NCBI RefSeq assembly: GCF_902459465.1
Contig: NW_022985699.1
Span: 135,001 to 199,000, forward strand
Length of the DNA stretch: 64,000 nucleotides
Direction: 5' to 3'
DNA from: Asterias rubens
Taxonomy: Eukaryota > Echinodermata > Asteroidea > Forcipulatida > Asteriidae
Shown piece after piece: positions 31,750 through 43,700 of this stretch. Every line of letters starts with the position of its first letter. Position 1 is the stretch's first letter. The notes under the pieces were generated by a model. The model worked only from the letters and a program-made list of their open reading frames with translations. It searched no databases and was not told the origin of the DNA. Both the position numbers and the translations under genes were made by a program.

Positions 31750-34700
31750 GTGAGTTTAAGAAATGGTCCGTTCTCGCAGCCTTAAATGGACATCGGTGTT
31801 GAATTTTAAAATTATTATTGCCGTCGGTGTTTTTCATTCAGCCACTTCTTGGCTTCAAATCCAACCCCATGTGTTGTAATGAAAGCGTTCTGTTTTTTAA
31901 TGAAAAATGGTTTAGTTAGCCATGCCGTTATAATGGTTTGAGAAGTCTATAGTTTAACTTTAATGATTTTTCAAACGGTGGGATTGTTATAAATTGAGTT
32001 CGTACGTGAATAAGACAAGTTTTGTACGTCTTTAAATTTTAAAGACACGTCCATGAAATAATCGAACCTTGCGCCCGACTTTGGTTTTGACAACGGTTCA
32101 GCTGGCGGGTTCTTTTGCGACATGTTTGTTCTTTCTCGTTTCTCCTTCCTTGGAGAACCAGCCTTCCTTTCTCAAATGACGGAGAATGAGACGGAGAATT
32201 GTCTTATACTTTCGTTTAAAAATTTAGGGGCCATCCAGAACATGGCTAATAATTAATCAATGAGATTTGTTTTCTCTCTTCGATGGGAGGTGGGCCAAAA
32301 GAAAAACCTGAAAATTGAAATTCATTAAAAAAAAAAAAAAAAAAAAAGAAATTCATTTCTGATTAATGTACACATAAAAGTTGTTTGTTTAAGCCAACAT
32401 TTTTTATATTGAAAACACAAAACACTGATTAGAGACATTTGATCTAAAATATCTGTTCCGTTTGACGCATTACTTTGTTCTTCAAAATATAGATTTATTT
32501 GAAGTAATTAGATATTTAAAAATCGAAATATTATGGCCGGAGTGGGTAAAAAAAAAAAGTTTTTATTTGTTTTTAATTAACCATTAAAGGGCCAATGAGA
32601 GAGGGGGAAACAGTGACTTATACCACAATAATGCCTCAGTACAAGTCATAACTATGACGGAAACAGTGACTTATATCACAATAATGCCTCAGTACAAGTC
32701 ATAATTATGACGGAAACAGTGACTTATATCACAATAATGCCTCAGTACAAGTCATAACTATGACGGAAACAGTGACTTATATCACAATAATGCCTCAGTA
32801 CAAGTCATAACTATGACGGAAACAGTGACTTATATCACAATAATGCCTCAGTACAAGTCATAACTATGACGGAAACAGTGACTTATATCACAATAATGCC
32901 TCAGTACAAGTCATAACTATGACGGAAACAGTGACTTATATCACAATAATGCCTCAGTACAAGTCATAACTATGACGGAAACAGTGACTTATATCACAAT
33001 AATGCCTCAGTACAAGTCATAACTATGACGGAAACAGTGACTTATATCACAATAATGCCTCAGTACAAGTCATAATTATGACGGAAACAGTGACTTATAT
33101 CACAATAATGCCTCAGTACAAGTCATAATTATGACAGGTTCATTCTTAAAAGACAACACTTGTAAATGAAATTGCATAAAATAAGACTTCTATGACTTTA
33201 TTGGAGCATTTCATCAGGAGCTTACTTTAGGAAATGGTAATTTTTAATGTCATATTGACTCTTAATTTCCTTTTTGCCCTTGGACACGTTGCCTTGGATC
33301 AGGCGAGTTGGTCTCTTAAAAGTGTTTGAATCCGTTATTAAATGCATATGGTTAGATAGATAATTTATAAGCAGAGTATAATAATCCACAAAAACATGCC
33401 TCAAAATTGCACGGTTTTCTTTTCTTTATAGGTCACGAACTAACACAGTCAGCCATTGTATGGAGTCAAAACTTTGACTCCACGAAATGGCCCACCGTGT
33501 TTGTTCTAACATAAAAGGAAAACTGCAATTTCGAGGCATGTTTGTGTAGATCATTATATTCTGCTTTTAAATTATCTATCTAACCATATGCATTTCATAA
33601 AAAACGCTTTTCAACGACCAACTAGACTGATCCAAGGCAACATGTCCCTTTAATTCCCTTAAAAAGAGAGGGTATACTTTTGGTAATTTAAAACTTAAGA
33701 CTGCATTAGTTTCTGCAAATGTGGGTATCTTTTTGTGTTTTCTGTGTGCTCGTCTATAATTCTTCTTTTTTTGATATCTTTGCTATTTTCCAGGACTCCC
33801 AGCAGTCACAAATTTTCAAGAAACTTGCTCTCGGTCGGTCCCGCAGGGATGCAGAAAAAGGTAAGAAGAAGAAAAATGTGTGAAGTTATAAAGTACAGCA
33901 AAGTTTAGAGGAATGACAAATCATAGATTTTTTAAAAGGTTTTGTTTTAGACTCGCCCCTCCCTAAATTTTTGTAACATACATTCTATAAAGTGGGGTGT
34001 CGTGGCCAGGCAGTCTAGGGCGATAGACTTAAGTTCTGTACGTTTAAAGAATGTGGGTTTCGATCCTTGCCTCATCTGCCACGACACTTGTGTCTTTGAA
34101 CAAGGAATGTTACCATAAGTACAAATGGTTTCCTGTCCCAGGGAAATATAAATATTCTAGGTCCTTAAAGAAACACTTTGCCTTGGATCTGTCGAGTTGG
34201 TCTTTGAAAAGCGTTTGAAACCGCTTCAAAGTGTGGGTTCGAGTCCCAGTCGTGACACCTGTGTCCATAAGACACTGGACACTATTGGTATTTGTCAAAG
34301 ACTAGTCTTCTCACTTGGTGTATCTCAAAATAGACATAAAATAACAAACCTGTGAAAATTTGAGCTCAATCAGTCGTCAAAGTTGCGAGATAATAATGAA
34401 AGAAAAACCACCCTTGTCACACGAAGTTGTGTGCTTTCAGATGCTTGATTTCGAGACCTCAAATTCTAAAACTGAAGTCTCAAAATCAAATTTGTGGAAA
34501 ATTACTTCTTTATCGAAAACTACGTTACTTCAGAGGGAACTGTTTCTCACAGTGTATTATACTATCAACAACTCCTCATTACTCGTTACCAAGTAAGGTT
34601 TTATGCTAATAATTATTTTGAGTAAAAACCAATAGTGTCCACTGCCTTTAAGCAAGACACTTAACCATTACTTCATCTTTGGATGGGATGTTAAGTCGAT

Positions 34701-37700
34701 GGTCTCGCGTGTTGTGTAAAACACATACAAGAAACCAGTGCACTTATCGAAAAGAGAAGAAGCTCGCCCTGGTGTTCCTGGTTTGATTGGCAGCATATTG
34801 CGCCACAGCAACTTGTAAACCATTACATGATGCTATAAAGGAATAGGTTTCATACTTCAAAACGTAGCTCCACATACCTTGCAGGACAAAATACTGAGCG
34901 CTTTGGTACGCCCCTAGGGACGTGATAAAGCACTATATAAAAACCTAGTATTAATATTTCTATTATTATTACTACATTGTTTCGTTCTCAGAATGTGGTG
35001 GAACAGTCCAAGTTGAAGTGGGATCTTTCCAGTCTCCTGGCTTCCCAAGAGGGTATGCTCAAGACCTCCTCTGTGTATGGACAATACAAGCTCCAGCTTC
35101 AAAACAGGTATGCCATAAGGAACCACTCATCAAATTTATTTCAAATATCAATTAATATACCACAAGGGAAACTGACTATAGGATTTGAAACTTTGCATGG
35201 TGGAAGTTTAACTAAGAGAGGTTTGCGGTAACACCATGTGACTATCTCTTTTGAGTAGTGTTGGCTCTGAAAAGAACCAGTGGTTAAACACTCTACGTTT
35301 CGATCAGTATGCTGAAGAACGTCTTCAGGAGAACGCAATTAGGTATTCACATGGTGTTACCGCAAACCTCTCTTAGGAAACTGACCAGGAATTTTTTTTT
35401 AATATTTTGGGATTCAACAAAGACAACTTTACTAGATCAGGACTCTAAACCGATGACCTCTGGTTTAACATTCCAGCGCTTTACCAACTGAGCTATCTAG
35501 CCCTATTGTCTCTCTCACTACTGTGTCAACTTGTTCGAAGCCATGCAACTGTTAGCTGTCAGGTTGCCAGGAATCACACCCAAATTTACAATACAACCAT
35601 TTTTAGATGCGGCAGCCAGGGGATCACCGTTAGGGGAATTAGACTTTTGGTGTTGACAAAACAGATATCCACAAGGATATTGACGAGCAAGTTGGTTTGA
35701 GTTCTGTGAAAAATAACTACAGGCATAACATTCATAGGACTTGGGGAAAGTACTGAATATTCAGTGCTTTATACACACATTTGTGTAAACCCAAATAATA
35801 TTCTTTATTTAACTTCTATCTACGTAACATTGGTTCTTCTTTCTTCCCATCACAGGTGCTGCTCCGCTTCATGTCGTTCGATGTCAAAGGGGGCTCTAGA
35901 GGTGTCTGCAACCCGGGAGAGGATTACGTCATGATGCGAGACGGCTCAAGAACGGGAAAGAACCTCGGGATATTCTGCAACGCTTTAATGTCAGAATCGC
36001 CCTTGCCGTCAGCTATTCTTTCCGTCACCAATGAAGTTTGGATCATCTTCCACACAAACCGCAGAGACGAAGGGAAAGGTTTCCTACTCAGCATCCAGGC
36101 TGTGACCTCGGTGAAATTCTCGGATTACATTGCCGATCAGATAACCTTTGAACCAAGTACAGAGGCTGAGTCATCCTCGGCAGGAAGACCATCAACGGAA
36201 GTCATTGAGACCACCAAAGCACCTACAACATTGCTGCGTCGATTATCTGTTAATCCAGCAACCACCTTTCCTTTTACTCAAGAGAGTGATCAACTAACAA
36301 TCGCACCAGGAGACAAATTTTCTTTTGAATCAGTTGCAATTGGTAATCCCCAATTGGGCACTTCTTTTTTCGGAAATAGCATGGGCTCTTTTGTAGGCTA
36401 CACAAATCCACCTCCATCGGATACGCCTACGACTGTGACTGACCTCATCACACACCCTGATTTAACACAGACCCTCCCTAAAGACACAACTGATAGCAGA
36501 AGTCAACCACAAAGCACCTCTCAGTTACAAACAGTATCATCAACTGATGGGGTAACTTCACATCATGAACTTCAAACTGGGCAGCCTATAATGCAATCAA
36601 AAGAGCAATCTACAGTCTTAACCAAAAGTTTTGGTGTAACGAACAAACAACAAGAGGCTACTGAAACTGAACTGCTACCCGTCGCCCAAACCGAACTAAA
36701 GTTTCTTACTGGAACTGAGCAGATATATCTACTTCAATCTGATGAAGAATCTGTAAGTCTGCCTGACTTGCAACAAGCAACTGGAGTTACGCTGCTACCT
36801 GTTACTGAGCCTGAACAATACACTGTGACTCAAGTTAGAGACGTTTCTGATGCTAAACAGCCGTCCGTCTCTAATACAGATTCAGTAACTAAGTCTTGGC
36901 AACAGTTTGTGACTCAAATTGAAGAGCTTCCAGTCACTGAAGTTAAACAGGAACCTTTAACTAAACCTGATGAGCTACAACCTTCAACAAGATCACTACC
37001 TACGGAACAAGAAACAATAACTCTAACAAAACAACTCCTCTCTACCTCCAATCTGATACCAACAACACAGCCTGGTCCACAAATTGTTACTCAAACTGGA
37101 GAACTTACCAATCTGAATGGATTACAGGAACTAACAAGCTCTTGGCAACAAATTATAAGTCAAACAGTAAAGCTGCAAACTCATGCCAAACAGCAACCAG
37201 TTACTAAATCAAATGGACCCCAGCTCGTAACAATGCTTTTGAAAGAGATAACTGTTCCAACTATACAACCATCAGTGAGTGAAATAGATAATCAAGAACC
37301 TGGTATTCAAACTGGAAAACAAGTTGGAACTGAGTCCTACAAAACTCAAAGTTTAACTATGGCCAAAACAGATGTTCAGCAGCCTGTTACTCCAGCTGAA
37401 CAACTTCTGACTGAGATCTATGAACTACAACCTGTAACCATGAGAAGGCAGCAATCTGATTCACCGACTGGACCACTTGATCCACTAACAGACAAACCTC
37501 AGTATTTAACCGAACCGGATGAAAGTTGGATCAGAACTGAACAAGACATCGCTACTCAGACTGATGCTGGCGATATTGGAACTCAACAGCCCACTGAAAT
37601 GTTCACTTATCAAGAGCAAGGTTCTACTGCAGAATACCAACCCATAAGCACAACAGAAGTCATAGTTTCCAATGAGCCGAAAGAAACAATCTCCCAGCAG

Positions 37701-40700
37701 CATCTCCCCTCTTCAGCCAAGTCAGCATCCACTACTGAACAGCACCTTGATGTTAAAACACAATGGCAAGCCCTCACCACAGAACAGCGCAGACCTACAA
37801 CAGATCCAGAAGCTGATAGACAGGTCACTGTTCCTCCATCAGTTCCTCCAACTCTACCACCGCCTCCTCCATCTCTACCACCACTGCTTCCAACTCTTCC
37901 ACGTCTAACACCACTGCTTCCATCGCCACCACCTCCCTTCTCCTTCCCAGATATTACCCCGGAACCGGGTTTCCCCTCAAAGGAATTTGACCACCCTCTC
38001 ACTCAGTCTCTGTCCCAAGTATTTAACACTTTGGTCAATGTGAACTTACATGATAGAAAGAGCATAATACAGGCCTGCCAGAATCTGAACGAGACGATGA
38101 ATGAAACGCTGGAATCCTTCAAGTCTCTACCACGGCTGGTACAGGGTTTAGAATACACTAAATCATTACTCACAGCAAGCCTTCCAGTTGAGATGCTCAG
38201 TGTCAACTTCTCAGGAGATGCAGCTCTTGATAATCCGCAGTTGTTCCAATTTCTGCTCATACAGAGTTTGGAAGACGGCGTTTCAGAGATTATAACACAG
38301 GCCAGTCAGTTCTTGAATTACACCATTCAGAATGTTTCCCGCATCCAGTCTGATATACCTGAAGCATCATGCATTCGAGGTTACTCCCAGCAGCTTCTGA
38401 ATGCTCTACAAAGAGACACGAGTATCACTGGAAGCCTTGCCTTAGTTAATGAGGTGTTTAACGACCTGTTCGGAGTTAATATCACTAAAAAACTTCCGCC
38501 TAGAGTTGATGATTACCAACCTGACTTAGCTCCGGACGAAGAGCCCTGGGACTTTAATCAGGTGATCACCAACCCCTCGGGTGAGCTTCAATCCCCAAAC
38601 TATCCCGATGCATACCCCATGGGTGTTCGCTATCGTTGGAACATCACAGCTAGACCACACGGATTAATCTCTCTCAATTTCACCCATTTTGATCTGGATT
38701 CAGCACTGATAGATAATCAATGTGACAGCCGATATGCACATATTACAGTTGTTGATGGATCTGGTCTAGAAACTGAAAGGAAACATGTGTATTGCGGTCA
38801 AGAAGTACCTGAACAAATAGTGTCATCTTCAAACTTGCTTATTGTGATGTTTATAAGTAGTTATGGATATGGTACAGGGTTCCATGCTGATTTTGCTATG
38901 CATAAACTGGGCGATTTTGGGGGTTACCAGTATTCAAAAACAGTGGTGCCTGATCGTGTGTGTGGAGGTGTTTTGACTCAACGGAGAGGTAGTATAAAGT
39001 CGCCAAACTACCCTGGAGATTTTGAAACCAGTGTTGATTGCCAATGGATTGTAACAGTAGAAGCTGGACTAACCATCTCCCTCAATTTTACCGATTTCAA
39101 CTTGGACTCGTTTCCAGTCGACAATTGGTGCAGTGAAAGCTACGCTCATGTGAAAGTAGATGACGGAAGCCATGGGAGTAGTCGTGTGTACTGTGGGCAA
39201 GAACTTCCACCACTTTTCATATCGTCGACAAATTCTATAACCATCTCATTTGTTGGTATGTATGGTTCTGGTGGAAAGTTCTTCGCATTCTACGAAGCTA
39301 TCAAGCAAGATTCAAAGCCCCTCTTAACATCAAGTCCAGATGTTCCATCAACAGAACCAGTGCACCCCTGTGGAGGAAACCTGGAGGACTCAACAGGCGT
39401 CATTCAGTCACCAAACTACCCTGGAGATTTTGAAACCAGTGTTGATTGCCAGTGGATTGTAACAGTAGACTCTGGACTAATCATCTCCCTCAATTTCACT
39501 GATTTCAACTTGGATTCTTTTCCAGTCGACACCTGGTGCAGTGAGAGCTACGCCCATGTGAAAGTAATTGATGGAAGCCATGGGAGTAGTCATGTGTTCT
39601 GCGGCCAAGAGGTTCCACCATATTTTATCTCGACAACAAATACAATAAGCATCTCCTTTGTTAGTATGTTTGGTTACGGTGGAAGGTTCCACGCATTCTA
39701 CAAAGCTATCAAGCAAGATTCAAAGCACCTCGTAACAGCAATAACAGAACCACAGCACCCCTGTGGAGGAAACCTGGAGGACTCAACAGGCGTCATTCAG
39801 TCACCAAACTACCCTGGAAATTTTGAAACCAGTGTTGATTGCCAATGGATTGTAACAGTAGAAGCTGGACTAACCATCTCCCTCAATTTCACTGATTTAA
39901 ACTTGGACTCTTTTCCAGTCGACAACTGGTGCAGTGAAAGCTACACTCACGTGAAAGTTATAGATGGTATCCATGGGAGTAGTCATGTGTTCTGTGGGCA
40001 AGAGGTCCCGCCACTCTTCATCTCATCAACCAACACATTAACAGTAACTTTTGTTAGTATGTACGGATACGGCGGAAGGTTCCATGCAGTTTACACAGCT
40101 CTTCTGCAAGACCGAATCAAGCCAACGGAATCAGTGTGCGGAGGGAATTTCAACAAGACAAGAGGTGTCATTCAGTTGCCAGACCACTTGGAAGGAGAGT
40201 TTGAAATGGGTTTGCGCTGCCAGTGGAACATTACAGTGGACATCACTGAGGTCATCTCCTTTATTTTCACCGAGTTCAACTTAGATTCTCTCCCCATTGA
40301 CGACAAATGTAACGAGGGTTATGCCCATGTTAAGGTAGTGGAAGGCTCGGGAAAGAGCAACATCTACTGTGGACAAGAGATACCTCTGTCATTCATCACC
40401 ACCACAAATACGCTTCTTGTTGTTTTTGATAGTTCATATGGATACAGCGATCGCTTTCGAGCAGTTTATCGTGCTTACCAAGTGTATGATAGTGGCTCAG
40501 GAGACCCTAAGCTGGGTATTGAGCCTTCCTCTATGTCAGTAACCGAACCTTTGTGCGGGGGATCGTTCAACCAGCCAAGTGGTAGCATTCAGCTACCGGA
40601 GCAGACCAGCGATAACTGCAGGTGGAACATAACGGTTGAATCTGGATGGATTATTCTCCTAACTTTCACAACGTTCGATATTGATTCCTACACGGTGGAC

Positions 40701-43700
40701 GGACAGTGTGACGAGAACTACGCTCATGTCAAAGTGACGGATCAGCAGTCGTCGAACATTTTCTGTGGCCAAAATGTCCCGCCTCAAGTCACTTCCAGAT
40801 CGAGAACACTGATTGTGGACTATGTTGGGGTGTATGGTTATGGGGAAGGTTTTGAGGCATCTTACGTCATACGAGATGCTGATTTTGCGACGCTTGAGGC
40901 CAGCCAAGTTACAGATGCTGTTTCTTCCCCATCCGCATCGACCCAGGCACAAATACTAACTGATGAGACTTTGTATCAGTGTGGTGAAGACCTCAATCTA
41001 CCATATGGGACAATTCAATCTCCTTCCTACTTGGGTGACCAAGCCACTGGTGGGAGAACTTGCAGATGGACCATCACAGTGGGAGACAACTTACTGATTC
41101 AGCTTGCCTTTACAGACTTTAATCTAGATTCAATGGCCATAAACGGTGAGTGTGACCAACGGTACGACTATCTCAAAATAGTAGACGGCGAGACACAAGT
41201 TGGCAGCTCTGAGTTTGTTTATTGTGGTCAGGATATCCCAAACATTTACGTGTCGTCATCCAACGATCTGATTGTAATTTTCTACACCAGTTATGGATAC
41301 AGTGGTGGTTTCACTGCCGAATACAAAGTCGTTGAGCCGGACAAGATCCTACCTAATACGTTCTCACCTTCCACATCCAAGTCAACACAGGCACATCTAA
41401 CTGATGAGTCTTCGTATAAGTGTGGAGGAGACCTCAACCTACCATATGGGACAATTCAATCTCCTTCCTACTCTGGTGACCAAGCCACTGGTGGCAGAAC
41501 TTGCAGATGGACCATCACAGTGGGAGACAACTTGCTAATTCAGCTTGCCTTTACAGACTTTAATCTAGATTCAATGTCCATAAACGGCGAGTGTGACCAA
41601 CGGTACGACTATCTCAAGATAGTAGACGGCGAGACTAAGGAGTTTTTATATTGCGGCCAGGATATCCCAAACATTTACGTGTCGTCATCCAACTATCTGA
41701 TTGTAATCTTCTACACCAGTTATGGATACAGTGGCGGTTTCACTGCCGAATACTCAGTCATGGAGCCAGACAGCATATTAACCAATACCTTATCACCTTC
41801 GACATCCAAGTTGCCATCGGCTGTTGAACCTCATGAGTGTGGTGGAGATATTTCAACACCTACCGGGGAAATCAAATCTCCAAACCCTGGTGATTACACC
41901 ACTGGTGTTAACTGCGTATGGAAAATCACTTTGGATGCTAGCTCAAAGGTTGTACTGAGGTTCACGGTTTTCAATGTAGATTCTATGCCTGTTGATAATG
42001 AATGTGACACAAGATACGCTCATGTACTTGTAGTTGATGGCAGCAGTGAAGAGACAAGTCCAAAACATGTCTACTGTGGTCAAGATCTTCCAGAGGACTT
42101 TGTGTCAACCAGTAATTCATTAATCATCGCTTTCATCAGTCAATATGGCTATGGGGGAAGATTCAAAGCAGGTTACTCTCCACTCGAATTGGAAGACGAC
42201 TACCTCATACTCCTTCCGTCAACTTCAATTCCATCCATTCTAGGCTGTGGTGGTATTCTGGACTCTCCTGATGGTGTAATACAATCCCCAGATTTATCCA
42301 CAATGGAAAGGACTCAAAGCATAAACTGCAAATGGTACATAGAGCTGCAGGAGGCTGGCACCATCACCATTGTCTTTGAATACTTTGACTTGGATTCTGT
42401 TTTATTTGAGAACGGATGTGAGGAGATGTATGCCAACTTAAAGATCATCGACACAAGTACCGGTGTGTCTCAGGTGTACTGTGGTCAGGAAGTACCCCCA
42501 AGCTTTGTAGCATCAACTAATGAACTGTTGATCGTCTTCAGTGGATTGTATGGGTTTAGTCGAGGCTTCCGTGCAGAGTATCACTCTACTCAACCTCTTC
42601 TAAGTGTTGACCCAACAACTGTTTCTGTTTTACCAACATCTGTTTCAGCTGTAGAAAGCCAGCTTCCAGCCTGCGGCAGTATTCTAAGAGAAGACTATGC
42701 TGAATTTTCAACCCCAGGCTATCCTAACTTGTACCCTTTCAATACCATTTGCTCATGGCATATCTTTGTCGATAGCACGCACTTCATCGCCCTCAAGTTT
42801 CTTGACTTTGATATTGACAATCCCATGGTGCAACCGGATTGCTCTATTCACTACTCATACGTCAGAGTCAGCTACCAAGGAGAAAGCGGCATCCAGGAAA
42901 CCCATCTCCTCTGTGGAAGTGAACTGCCTGAAATATTGAAAATGAGAACGCATTCGGCGGTGGTGTATTTCAAAAGTAACCTTGGTATGGGACAAGGTTT
43001 TAAAGCTTCATATCAAGCATACAGTCAATCCAGCAGTGATGTTTGGGCAACCGCAATACCACCTGCTACTGTAAGTGTTATATCCCCCTTGGTCTTAATT
43101 GCACAATCTGGACAGATTCTCTCACCAAACTACCCAGTGCAGTTCCCGCACAATGTGGACAAACTATGGATCATCAGACCAGCTCGTCAGACATTCATCA
43201 CTCTCATCTTTGAAGATATCGACTTTGATGCAATAACTGGTGAGAGCGGACAATGCAATACATTGTACACCAATGTGGCCCTCACTACCTTCAACATCGA
43301 CAGAGGATACTCAGAATTTCTCATCTGCTCAAATCAAATGACGACCGCTGTGTATTCGTACGGTGAGCTTAAACTGGCGTTCCATAGCACCTATGGCATT
43401 GGTCGTGGATTTAGAGCAACATACTCGTCTGACATTCGTTTTGGAGATTTTGGGTTTGTCACCGAAGAACCAGATACACCAACACCTATACAAAGCCAAT
43501 CTACCTATAAGGAATATGTCATGAATACCCGGAATCCCATAGTGGAGATCACAGATGGGTGCCTGTATACCCTGACACAAAGCAGAGGTCACTTTTCGTC
43601 GCCAGACTACCCCAGTATGTATCCACAGGAGGTAGTGTGTCAGTGGATCATGCTTGCTCCTAGTGGTTGGCTTGTACGTCTGGACTTCTCCCAATTCCTA

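Noticed and set aside
32608..33137. CRISPR-like regular array
   Set aside because: The whole 53-base unit is repeated with no unique spacers, in an intron of an animal gene. It is a minisatellite.
35430..35505. tRNA gene on the minus strand
   Set aside because: The A box is perfect but the B box is decayed, the cloverleaf arms do not pair well, and the sequence continues into a SINE tail shared with other copies.
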